From the NCBI RefSeq assembly GCF_002311515.1, contig NZ_DCAO01000064.1, positions 25,622 to 39,920 of the forward strand: a DNA stretch of 14,299 nt. The letters are read 5' to 3'. Each line of letters begins with the position of its first letter. Within the stretch, counting starts at the first letter, position 1. Below the pieces are notes generated by a model, which was not told the origin of the DNA, did no database searches, and saw nothing but the letters and a program-made list of their open reading frames with translations. Below, one piece after another: positions 6,703 through 14,001 of the stretch. The position numbers were made by a program, and so were the translations under genes. Source of the stretch: Thalassospira sp. UBA1131. GTDB taxonomy: Bacteria > Pseudomonadota > Alphaproteobacteria > Rhodospirillales > Thalassospiraceae.

Positions 6703-6743
6703 TCAGACGTCGATATCTTCGACGAAGCGGGCATGTTCCTGAA
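6701..6743 (-). repeat. Proximal copy of the 43-bp repeat, in the intact parE 3' end (attR-like)
   Basis: This copy covers the last 13 codons and stop of intact parE plus two bases beyond. It matches 5412-5454 in the same orientation at 42 of 43 positions. The dyad CGTCGA (6708-6713) / TCGACG (6719-6724) with a five-base centre is identical in both copies. Confidence 0.9.
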
Positions 6744-8685
6744 TGAACTGGAAACGCAGCTCCGGCTTTTTGCCCATCAGGCGGGTCACAAGATCCTTGG
6801 TCTGTCCGCGGGCATCCGGTTCGGCTGCATCGGGCAGGGTAACACGCAGAAGGGTGCGTTTCTTGTGTGCCATGGTGGTTTCGCGCAGCTGTTGTGGCGG
6901 CATTTCACCCAGACCCTTAAATCGGGAAATTTCGACCTTGTTCGGGTTCTTGAACTCGGTTTCGAGAATGACTTCCTTTTCGGCATCATCCATGGCGTAG
7001 ATCGACTTGCCACCTTGGGTCAGGCGGTAAAGCGGCGGCATCGCCAAGTAAAGATGGCCGTTTTCGATCAGGCCAGGCATTTCCTGATAGAAGAAGGTCA
7101 TCAGAAGGGATGCGATATGTGCACCGTCAACGTCAGCATCGGTCATAATGATGATGCGTTCATAGCGTAGATCACCCAGCCGGAAATCGGACCCCGAACC
7201 GCAGCCAAAGGCTTCGATCATGTCCTTGATTTCCTGGTTGGCCATCATCTTTTCATAGGTCGCCGACGCAACGTTCAGGATCTTACCGCGCAGCGGCAGG
7301 ACGGCCTGCGTTTCGCGGTCACGGGCCTGTTTGGCAGAACCACCGGCAGAGTCACCCTCCACCAGGAAGATTTCAGTGCCAGCCGCGATTGAACGCGAAC
7401 AGTCGGCAAGCTTGCCCGGCAAGCGCAGACGACGGGTCGCCGACTGACGCTTGGTTTCCTTTTTCTCCTTGCGGCGCTGACGTTCCTCGGCGCGCAGGAT
7501 GATGCGTTCAAGCAGGCGCTTGGCGTTTTCGGTATCCCCGGTCAGCCAATGGTCAAAGTGGTCACGCACCGCGGTTTCAACCAGTTTGGTTGCACCCTGG
7601 GTGCCCAGCTTTTCCTTGGTCTGGCCCTGGAATTGCGGATCGGGAATAAATACCGAAAGCATGATGCAGCCGCCGCCAAAGACGTCCTCGGCGGTGATGG
7701 CAGCGGCCTTTTTCTGACCCAGCATATCGCCATAGGCCTTGATCGCCTTGGTAATGGCGTAGCGGAAACCGGCCTCGTGCGTGCCACCAAGCGGGGTCGG
7801 GACGGTGTTACAGTAAGAATGGAAATAGCCTTCGCCGCTTTCTGGCCAGCCAATTGCCCATTCAACACGCCCGGCACTTTCAGAAAACTTGGCTTCGCCT
7901 GCGAACGGACGGTCTGTGACCATCTCGCGGCCCTCAAGCGTCATTTCGAGGTAGTCAAGAATGCCGTTCGGGAACTTCAGGACTTCCTGCTGCGGGGTCG
8001 GGTCGTCACTGGTCAGAAGGCTTGGGTCAACCGACCAGCGGATTTCAACACCCTTGTAGAGATAGGCCTTAGAGCGCGCCATACGGAAGATGGTCGCTGC
8101 CTTGAGCTTGGCGCGGGTGCCGAAAATCTCGGGGTCGGGTCTGAAAATAACCGTGGTACCGCGGCGATTGTTGATCGCACCGCCATCCTGAAGCGGCCCC
8201 AGCGGGGTGCCCTTGGAATATTCCTGAAACACCATCTTGCGATCACGGCAGACTTCAACGCGGAATTTGTCGGTTAGCGCGTTCACAACCGACATACCGA
8301 CACCGTGCAAACCGCCCGAGGTCTCATAGGCCTTGCCGGAGAACTTGCCACCCGAGTGCAGGGTGGTCAGGATCACCTCAAGTGCTGATTTGTCCGGAAA
8401 TTTCGGATGCGGGTCGGTCGGAATACCACGCCCGTTATCGCGCACCAGCACAGTATTGTCTGGCTGCAATTCGAGTTCGATCCAGTCAGCGTGGCCAGCA
8501 ACCGCTTCGTCCATCGAGTTATCGAGAATTTCCGCGACCAGATGGTGCAATGCGGCATCATCGGTGCCGCCGATATACATACCGGGGCGTCGACGGACGG
8601 GCTCAAGGCCCTCGAGAACTTCAATATCCTTGGCGGAATAGGCTTTATCGGTGGACTGGTTTGAATCTTCAAAAAGGTCGGTCAT
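6703..8685 (-). CDS. parE: DNA topoisomerase IV subunit B
   Basis: ParE is the ATPase subunit that works with ParC to unlink daughter chromosomes. The 660-residue protein is full length. The GHKL ATPase domain shows Glu52 and Asn56 in 'EILDNSMDE', DNGRGIP (83-89) and GGLHGVG (124-130). The transducer follows, with the Q-T-K loop near 355-357. The TOPRIM domain shows EGDSA (443-447), 'LPLRGKILNV', DADVD (516-520) and RFKGLGEM (588-595). The short C-terminus without a GyrB-type insert, and the ParE-type 'RRRPGMYIGGTD' start, favour ParE over GyrB. The ATG at 8685 has only a weak G-rich ribosome site. The last 43 bases are duplicated at 5412-5454, so the gene end may have been supplied by an integrated element; the reading frame is intact. 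Confidence 0.97.
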   Translation of the reverse strand: MTDLFEDSNQSTDKAYSAKDIEVLEGLEPVRRRPGMYIGGTDDAALHHLVAEILDNSMDEAVAGHADWIELELQPDNTVLVRDNGRGIPTDPHPKFPDKSALEVILTTLHSGGKFSGKAYETSGGLHGVGMSVVNALTDKFRVEVCRDRKMVFQEYSKGTPLGPLQDGGAINNRRGTTVIFRPDPEIFGTRAKLKAATIFRMARSKAYLYKGVEIRWSVDPSLLTSDDPTPQQEVLKFPNGILDYLEMTLEGREMVTDRPFAGEAKFSESAGRVEWAIGWPESGEGYFHSYCNTVPTPLGGTHEAGFRYAITKAIKAYGDMLGQKKAAAITAEDVFGGGCIMLSVFIPDPQFQGQTKEKLGTQGATKLVETAVRDHFDHWLTGDTENAKRLLERIILRAEERQRRKEKKETKRQSATRRLRLPGKLADCSRSIAAGTEIFLVEGDSAGGSAKQARDRETQAVLPLRGKILNVASATYEKMMANQEIKDMIEAFGCGSGSDFRLGDLRYERIIIMTDADVDGAHIASLLMTFFYQEMPGLIENGHLYLAMPPLYRLTQGGKSIYAMDDAEKEVILETEFKNPNKVEISRFKGLGEMPPQQLRETTMAHKKRTLLRVTLPDAAEPDARGQTKDLVTRLMGKKPELRFQFIQEHARFVEDIDV

Positions 8686-8980
8686 GCCCCGGAACGCAAC
8701 TTCTTTTATTGTGTTAAAACAAGGTCCAATACCGTATATCTGTTCTTCGATATTATGGTCTTGGAAGCCTCGACGCTAAACGAGTACCATATCTTTATCG
8801 GTTCGTACCAGATGATCGGTGCGCACCGACCATAAAAATGTGTTTTTGAATCCAATGCAAGTGATGGTCGCCAAATCCGATCATAATTTTGCCGGGCTTG
8901 GACGCAGAAAACCGTGACCGGGAGGTCCAATAAAAAAATGGCGTGTCGTAACAGGCGTGCCGCCAACTGGAGTGAGCCTG
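8686..8980. promoter_or_regulatory. Divergent parE/yciA intergenic region with repeats and a palindrome
   Basis: These 295 bases hold control signals for both flanking genes. Visible are a perfect 14-base palindrome TCGGTGCGCACCGA (8816-8829) and two related direct repeats ATCGGTTCGTACC (8797-8809) and ATCGGTGCGCACC (8815-8827). A third partial unit lies around GTACC 8784-8788. No convincing -35/-10 pair was found for either gene. Confidence 0.4.
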
Positions 8981-9406
8981 ATGGCGACTGAGAAAGATCA
9001 ATCCCTTCTTGCGGAAAGCACGATGCCGCGCGGTGAACTTTGCACCCGAACTCTTGCCATGCCCGCCGATACCAACCCGAGTGGTGATATTTTCGGTGGC
9101 TGGCTGATGTCGCAGATGGATATCGCCGGTGGCGTGATGGCAAGCCAGGTCGCCGAAGGGCGTGTTGCGACCATCGCAGTGGACGGCATGACATTCCATC
9201 GCCCGGTTTATGTCGGCGATACAGTTTGCGTTTATGGCGACATCGAGAAGATCGGCAATACATCGATTGTGCTGCATCTCGAATCCTGGGTGCTCCGCCG
9301 CAATCAACCGCCACGCATCAAAGTGACCGAGGCGACATTTACGTTTGTAGCGATTGACGCCGAAGGTCGACCGCGCCCGGTACGCAAGGATGAGGCAGAC
9401 GCCTAA
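8981..9406 (+). CDS. yciA: YciA-type acyl-CoA thioesterase
   Basis: The enzyme hydrolyses acyl-CoA thioesters to free acid and CoA in the cytoplasm, probably with broad chain-length range as in YciA. The 141-residue protein is a single hot-dog domain that matches the well known E. coli YciA pattern closely: 'TRTLAMPADTN', then S-G-D-I-F-G-G-W (34-41, with Asp36 at the catalytic position), 'MSQMDIAGG' and 'GMTFHRPVYVGD'. ATG 8981 is chosen because GGAG (8969-8972) is eight bases upstream; the frame is open to a GTG at 8957 but those residues are not family-like. The next gene follows after 32 bases in the same direction and may share its transcript. Confidence 0.93.
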   Translation: MATEKDQSLLAESTMPRGELCTRTLAMPADTNPSGDIFGGWLMSQMDIAGGVMASQVAEGRVATIAVDGMTFHRPVYVGDTVCVYGDIEKIGNTSIVLHLESWVLRRNQPPRIKVTEATFTFVAIDAEGRPRPVRKDEADA

Positions 9407-9438
9407 GGCCACGCGAGATCAAATTCAGGAGCCCCGCC

Positions 9439-9858
9439 ATGCAGAGCCGCACTGTGTCCACTCTTTCGACTGGTCTGGTTCTGATCTGCGGGGCTTTGTT
9501 GTTTCCCGTGCTGGCCAACGCCGGCGAAGCCGATGTGGTTGCGGCCAAGGCGACCAAGACCGGCGAGAGTACCTATCGGTTTGATGTGACCGTGGCGCAT
9601 GAGGATACCGGTTGGGATCATTACGCCAATGTCTGGCGTGTGATCGGGCCAGATGGCGCGATCATTGGGGAAAGGGCTCTGGCCCATCCACATGTCAACG
9701 AGCAGCCCTTTACCCGGTCTCTATCCGGTGTTTCCATCCCGACCGATATCACCGGCGTTACGCTCAGGGCCGGTGATCTGGTGCATGAATTTGGTGGAGC
9801 GGAGCTGTTTCTTGAATTGCCGGCAGAGGTCGGCCAGACGGTAACTGTTTCAGATTAA
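9439..9858 (+). CDS. Small secreted protein of unknown function
   Basis: The 139-residue product has an N-terminal hydrophobic segment (about residues 9-26) and likely signal-peptidase cleavage after A-N-A (residue 28), so the mature 111-residue protein should be periplasmic. The mature part looks like a small beta-sandwich ('TYRFDVTVAHEDTGWDHYAN', 'LAHPHVNEQPFTRSL'). Several histidines (for example His-Pro-His) could bind a metal. I recall similar hypothetical proteins in alphaproteobacteria but no assigned function. The start has AGGAG (9427-9431) seven bases upstream. Its stop overlaps the end of the convergent membrane-protein gene by four bases. A link to that gene's metal-related role is only positional inference. 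Confidence 0.78.
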   Translation: MQSRTVSTLSTGLVLICGALLFPVLANAGEADVVAAKATKTGESTYRFDVTVAHEDTGWDHYANVWRVIGPDGAIIGERALAHPHVNEQPFTRSLSGVSIPTDITGVTLRAGDLVHEFGGAELFLELPAEVGQTVTVSD

Positions 9859-10640
9859 ACGGGCAGGCAAAGTGCGATTAGGCCCATGGCAGGTTCGGCA
9901 AGGGTCAGCATTCCGACCGCAACAAGTGCGCAGGCAATCATCTTCCTTATGAAATATCCCGCATGATCACGTGACGCTGAACGTTTCAGGAAGCTGATGC
10001 CAAGGGCGGCAAAGACGACAGCGGGCAAGGCGGCAAGCGCAAAGCAGGCCATAAACAAACCGGCCCTGGCAACAGTACCCGTCATCATCGCGGTCAGAAG
10101 CGCGTTATAGACCATCGCGCAGGGCGCAAGTCCAAGTGCCACGCCGAGTGAGAACTTGCTAACCCCGGCCCGGAATGCATCGGGCGTGGGAATTGGTGAT
10201 TGCATGGTTTGCTCAGCCGAAGACGTGCGCCCAGTGGCAGAGATTCCTGCCAGCGTCGGGCGCAGGGCGGTTTGAAACAGGAGTTTCGGGATCAGGCGAT
10301 CAAGCCGGTGGAGTGCCGGGGCGATGCCGATCACCGCCAGACCGGAATAGATCACCACCAGACCGGCAAGTACACGCAGCACCGATTGCCAGCCCGCTGT
10401 GACCAGAAAGGCGTCAAACGCGCCGCCAATCCCGCCGACAAGCAGACCGGCAAGAATATAGGTCGTACTGCGTCCCGCTTGCATCAGGACAAGGGCGCGG
10501 AATTGCCGTTTTGCGGGACCTTTATGCAGGCCGCATGCGGCAAGGATGTTCGAGGCAATTGCCCCGCACATCCCCGCGCAATGCAGGCTGCTGGCAAGAC
10601 CCAGCAAAAGGCCGCTGATAATCACATAACTGATCGACAT
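9855..10640 (-). CDS. Sulfite exporter TauE/SafE-like (UreH/DsbD_2-type) membrane protein with HCxGMCG motif
   Basis: The 261-residue integral membrane protein has about six hydrophobic segments (roughly 4-26, 58-75, 88-106, 162-185, 193-215, 231-256). Segment 1 contains H-C-A-G-M-C-G at 20-26, and segment 4 contains L-A-P-C with Cys174. These paired cysteine motifs, and 'QAGRSTTYILAG', mark the transmembrane family annotated as TauE/SafE, UreH-like or cytochrome c biogenesis region (Pfam DsbD_2 type). Members often sit with copper or cytochrome oxidase maturation genes. Here the gene follows a copper amine oxidase gene by 30 bases on the same strand, which suggests copper or redox supply to that enzyme (inference). 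The start has AGGA about ten bases upstream. Confidence 0.85.
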   Translation of the reverse strand: MSISYVIISGLLLGLASSLHCAGMCGAIASNILAACGLHKGPAKRQFRALVLMQAGRSTTYILAGLLVGGIGGAFDAFLVTAGWQSVLRVLAGLVVIYSGLAVIGIAPALHRLDRLIPKLLFQTALRPTLAGISATGRTSSAEQTMQSPIPTPDAFRAGVSKFSLGVALGLAPCAMVYNALLTAMMTGTVARAGLFMACFALAALPAVVFAALGISFLKRSASRDHAGYFIRKMIACALVAVGMLTLAEPAMGLIALCLPV

Positions 10641-10670
10641 GGTGACACGTCCTGATGGGTGTCGATCAGA

Positions 10671-12599
10671 TCAGCATTTTGCCGGGCAACTGGCTTTGTT
10701 CTTTTCCGGTGGCAAATTGATGCCCGGATTACCGTCAAAGAAGCCCATCGGCATCAGCTTGAACCCGGTGGTGACACAGGGCTGAACCGGGAAGTCTTCC
10801 ATGCGGACCTGATGGTGCAGGCCAAAGACATGCCACATAACCAGATCGGTATTCTGAAGCGCACGGTCCTTTTTGATGAAATCGGTAAGCCCGCCACGGC
10901 CATCGGAATGGTTCATGAAATCACCGGCAGGGAAGCGTTCCTCTGGATCGTAGGCGGTGAACCAGACATGGTTTTCAATGAAGCTTGCGCGTTTGCCCGA
11001 TGGATATTCCGGATTGATAAACGGCGTGACGCAGTTGGTGGCATCAAGCTTGTAGCCCACCGGACGGCCGGTTTTGCCAAGCTTGTTGGGGTTAACGACC
11101 TTCCAGTAACGCTGTGAGGCTGGGTTGGTTTTGCGGGCTGCGGCCAGTTCGGATTCGAGCACAGTTTCCTTTTCAAAGAACGCGTTGCCATATGGGTTTT
11201 CCGGCCCGGGTTCCTCGGCAAATGTGTTGCATTCGACCGGACTGTTGCCATAGCCATCAATCGCCATATCAAGCCGCGCACACAGGATGTGCTGATGGAT
11301 CTGACCGGCAACACCCGGTGAAACTTCAACGGCATATTTGCCAGGCTGACCGGGCAGGCAGGCAGCGGTGTTGATGATGCCGGTTGCCTTAACCTCAAAT
11401 TCGATCATGCCGTCAAGGAACAGGTACCAGTACAGCGCATACTCATAGTTGCCGACGGTACAGATCGTGGAAATCACCAGCTTGGCGTTACGGCGGCTTT
11501 CGGTGCGTTCGGTACGGAAATCCATATGTTTCCACAAAAGGCCTGCGTCCTCTTCGTGGATGCAGATGGCATTTTCAATTGTCCAGGGTTCGCCATTCAT
11601 CGTATTGAGCGTGACATCGAGATACTTGATCACGCCAAGGCAGTCACAGCCCAACGTCAGGGAATTGGCCAGCTTACCAATGCCGTATTCGCCGATATCA
11701 AAGACGTTCTTGCGGTAATGGCCGTTATCGGGGCTGCCATACGGCACGGTCATTTCAACGATGGAGGCACGATGGACAATCGGGCGACCATTGAATTTGA
11801 TGTCATGCAGGGTCAGCGATTCACGGGCGTTGAAACCGATCACCAGTTCCCAGTTGCGCCAGGTAATCTTGTTGCCTTCCATCTTGAAGTTCACGCCTTC
11901 GGGCTGAACGACATTGATCGGTTTGGCTTTGGGCTGGAATTCGTCCTCTTCGAAGAAGTCGGCCTCGTAATTCACCTCGGCCTCGGGGATCGGGGCGCCG
12001 CCGTAATCATCAACCCGGATGACTTCCTTGGACAGTAAGTCAACAACCGCATTCAGGCCCTCGATCGGGTTGGCGTAGAAGTTGGAATTTTCGCGTTTGC
12101 GTAGCCAGCAGAATACGTGGGCCAGATGGCGGCCTTCTTCGCCGGGCTTGCCGAAATTGCCCGCAGACCATGGATCGACGCAGACCATTGACATGTCGGT
12201 GATGCCGCGTTTCTTGCAGGCTGCGATGAAGGTCGGGTCGGAACAGACGATTTCCTCGATCTCGACAAACTGTTCAAGCTGGATCATCGGGCGTTTGCCA
12301 GGCAGCTCCTTGACCGAAATAATTTTCTCTGCGTCAAGGTCAAGAACAAGCTTGGTGACACTGACCTTGGTGGAATCGAAGACGTTTACCCGTGCCTTTC
12401 GTGCGATCGGATCGCCGGGCTTGAAATCAGCAAGGTCGCTCTTTTCGGGTTCCATCAGTTCGATGGTTTCAAACAGCGTATTGTCACCATAAGGCGGGTC
12501 GGCACGCACGATGTCGGCGACCTTGATGATTTCCTCGGCCGTAAGGGGCTGAAGCGGGTGGGTGACTTCAACCTTTTCACTGCTGCAACATTTATCCAT
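10671..12599 (-). CDS. Copper amine oxidase (primary-amine oxidase, TPQ enzyme)
   Basis: The enzyme oxidises primary amines to aldehyde, ammonia and hydrogen peroxide. The 642-residue protein has N2/N3-type domains ('HPLQPLTAEEI' at 14-24) and the large catalytic domain. Visible residues are the cofactor tyrosine Tyr385 in N-Y-E-Y (384-387), copper ligands His435 and His437 in 'IHQHIL', a third ligand probably His596 in 'FGLHHQVRMEDFP', and the likely base Asp301 in 'VFDIGEYG'. 'LGCDCLG' and 'ICIHEEDAG' are family hallmarks. No signal peptide is present, so it is the cytoplasmic Arthrobacter-like type. Cysteines cluster at both ends (Cys4-Cys5; Cys638 and Cys642). ATG 12599 has GGGAG seven bases upstream; the frame is open to 12656. 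The AraC gene diverges upstream. Confidence 0.95.
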   Translation of the reverse strand: MDKCCSSEKVEVTHPLQPLTAEEIIKVADIVRADPPYGDNTLFETIELMEPEKSDLADFKPGDPIARKARVNVFDSTKVSVTKLVLDLDAEKIISVKELPGKRPMIQLEQFVEIEEIVCSDPTFIAACKKRGITDMSMVCVDPWSAGNFGKPGEEGRHLAHVFCWLRKRENSNFYANPIEGLNAVVDLLSKEVIRVDDYGGAPIPEAEVNYEADFFEEDEFQPKAKPINVVQPEGVNFKMEGNKITWRNWELVIGFNARESLTLHDIKFNGRPIVHRASIVEMTVPYGSPDNGHYRKNVFDIGEYGIGKLANSLTLGCDCLGVIKYLDVTLNTMNGEPWTIENAICIHEEDAGLLWKHMDFRTERTESRRNAKLVISTICTVGNYEYALYWYLFLDGMIEFEVKATGIINTAACLPGQPGKYAVEVSPGVAGQIHQHILCARLDMAIDGYGNSPVECNTFAEEPGPENPYGNAFFEKETVLESELAAARKTNPASQRYWKVVNPNKLGKTGRPVGYKLDATNCVTPFINPEYPSGKRASFIENHVWFTAYDPEERFPAGDFMNHSDGRGGLTDFIKKDRALQNTDLVMWHVFGLHHQVRMEDFPVQPCVTTGFKLMPMGFFDGNPGINLPPEKNKASCPAKC

Positions 12600-12846
12600 T
12601 CTTTTTCTCCCTGATGAAGGTGTCTGATCACGGGCCGGGACGAACCGACCGGGCACAGGTATTTGACAACCGCGTTGGTGGCGCGGAGGGGGGTGAATGG
12701 ACGTTGTTCCCTAGACTTCAGGCAGATGCCGAAAAACGCGTTTGACCATCGGGGGATGTCGAATAAGCGCGAGTTCCCTGATCGGCGATTTTTGTATTTT
12801 TCTATTTCCAAAACGCTAGCCAAAGCGCGGTGCTGTGTATTTGACA

Positions 12847-12858
12847 TTTGGTGCCAAA
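12847..12858. promoter_or_regulatory. Small dyad, candidate operator
   Basis: TTTGG and CCAAA form a perfect 5-bp dyad around TG. The minus-strand reading, TTTGGCACCAAA, shares TTGGCAC with the larger dyad about 50 bases away. The function is inferred from position between divergent genes. Confidence 0.35.
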
Positions 12859-12895
12859 ATGAACGGTGCGGCTGGCTTTGCTAGGGAAGGTGTCG

Positions 12896-12917
12896 TTCAA
12901 TTGGCACGTCAATTGAA
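12896..12917. promoter_or_regulatory. 8-bp dyad upstream of the AraC gene
   Basis: Perfect arms TTCAATTG and CAATTGAA flank GCACGT. The centre lies about 48 bases before the AraC start, a usual place for autoregulation. Arm length and spacing suit a dimeric regulator. Confidence 0.45.
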
Positions 12918-12954
12918 TGCATTGATGTGTAACTGCCCATGGAATGGATAACCC

Positions 12955-13989
12955 ATGAAACGTGTTTCGGGTGCCATTGACCGTTCGGTTCTAAACAGCG
13001 TGATGGGAATGCTTGGTGAGTCCGGCATCGATCATGTGGGGCTATCTGCGCGTGCGGGGCTTGCCGGGGCGGGGCTTTTCATGTCGCCGCAATCAACGCC
13101 CTTGATGATATTTACCACGATGCTGGAGCTGGCATCAGACGCGACAAACAATCCGGCATTGGGATTATTCCTTGGTGATGCATGGGGTTATCGCGGTCTT
13201 GGCAAACATGCCGAGATGGTTTTGACCGCACCGACCCTCGGTCACGGACTTGAAAAGTTCGCGCGATTTTTCCCGACACTTCAGGGCAGCACATCCTTTT
13301 CGCTGTCGGTCGAGGATGGTCAGGCAAAGCTTTCTTATCGCATCTCCGAGCATGCGGTGCGTACCCGAACGCAGGACGCAATTTTCAGCGAAGCCTCATT
13401 TCATTCGCTTTTATTGGCGGCTTTGGGGAATGACTGGCAGCCAAACTGCATTGATTTTGAACATCGAAATGACCGTGCATTAGGCATTTTTCAGAATCAT
13501 TTCAAATGTCCGGTCCGTCTGGGCCAGCGTGAAAACGCCCTTTTCCTGCCAGCGCATCTTTTAAACAAGTCGATGAAGAACGCCGATCGGGATCGCCATT
13601 GGCAACTGGTAAATGAATTCCAAACCCGTGCCGAACGCCTGAAACAGAATGTCGATCTGCCAACCGCGACCAAGGCGTGGATTGTCGCAACGCTCTGTCG
13701 TCATCGACAGATTGATGTCCATGACGCGGCCGATGAATTTTCTATGAGCCTGCGCAGTTTCCAGCGCGAACTTGATCAGGAAGGCACGAGTTTTCGCAGA
13801 ATTCGTGAAGAAGTACGCGGTGGCATCGCCAGTGACATGCTGCGCCTGACCGATCTTCCGATCCCCGATATTGCAGAACATCTTGGATATAGCGAACTGT
13901 CGGCGTTCAGTCGTGGCTTTAAGGCGATGACTGGCACATCGCCGGGACAATTCAGACGTGAACTGTCCCGTACCGAAGTGAGTATGTAG
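12955..13989 (+). CDS. AraC-family transcriptional regulator
   Basis: This 344-residue DNA-binding regulator has an N-terminal ligand-binding region of the arabinose-binding-like type (about residues 20-205, as in OruR/ArgR-type proteins) and a C-terminal AraC domain (about 235-337). Two helix-turn-helix units are visible: 'VHDAADEFSMSLRSFQREL' and 'IPDIAEHLGYSELSAFSRGFK', then the family end 'GTSPGQFR'. It is transcribed away from the copper amine oxidase gene, so it most likely activates that gene in response to an amine or product; this is inference. The ATG at 12955 has only weak GGA-type ribosome signals. Dyads upstream could serve autoregulation. It ends 12 bases before the convergent M19-type gene, without a visible terminator. 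Confidence 0.92.
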   Translation: MKRVSGAIDRSVLNSVMGMLGESGIDHVGLSARAGLAGAGLFMSPQSTPLMIFTTMLELASDATNNPALGLFLGDAWGYRGLGKHAEMVLTAPTLGHGLEKFARFFPTLQGSTSFSLSVEDGQAKLSYRISEHAVRTRTQDAIFSEASFHSLLLAALGNDWQPNCIDFEHRNDRALGIFQNHFKCPVRLGQRENALFLPAHLLNKSMKNADRDRHWQLVNEFQTRAERLKQNVDLPTATKAWIVATLCRHRQIDVHDAADEFSMSLRSFQRELDQEGTSFRRIREEVRGGIASDMLRLTDLPIPDIAEHLGYSELSAFSRGFKAMTGTSPGQFRRELSRTEVSM

Positions 13990-14001
13990 CAGGCGGCTTG
14001 G

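Larger units (their letters stand above)
5412..6743. mobile_element. Putative small integrated cassette in the 3' end of parE
   Basis: A 1.3-kb segment is bounded by 43-bp direct repeats of the parE 3' end (5412-5454 and 6701-6743, one mismatch). The DNA inside is markedly AT-richer than its neighbours: four 60-base lines of the OMP gene counted by hand give about 40% G+C, against 58% for a line of parE. It carries one complete outer-membrane protein gene and a hairpin terminator. The arrangement is that left by site-specific recombination into a gene end: the body of parE keeps a full 3' end, and a remnant sits at the far side beside a terminator. No integrase or transposase is present, so it is either a decayed island or a cassette moved in trans. 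The boundaries are seen; the mechanism is inferred. Confidence 0.55.
12600..12954. promoter_or_regulatory. Divergent amine oxidase/AraC control region
   Basis: These 355 bases contain no gene. Two dyads stand near the AraC side: TTTGG-TG-CCAAA (12847-12858) and TTCAATTG-GCACGT-CAATTGAA (12896-12917). Both contain TTGGCAC, in opposite orientation. The second overlaps a sigma-54-like pattern, TGGCACG (12902-12908), four bases, then TTGAA (12913-12917), which differs from the consensus TTGC at the key -12 C. The bulk (12620-12840) shows no further clear signal. The dyads are candidate operators for the AraC protein. Confidence 0.45.

Noticed and set aside
7549..8277. 242-codon plus-strand open frame opposite parE
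   Set aside because: It is antisense to a certain gene with full ParE motifs and has no recognisable domain.
8706..9412. Minus-strand open frames of about 200 codons over yciA and the parE-yciA gap
   Set aside because: They run antisense to a clear YciA gene; composition is cysteine/histidine/arginine-rich as in frame shadows.
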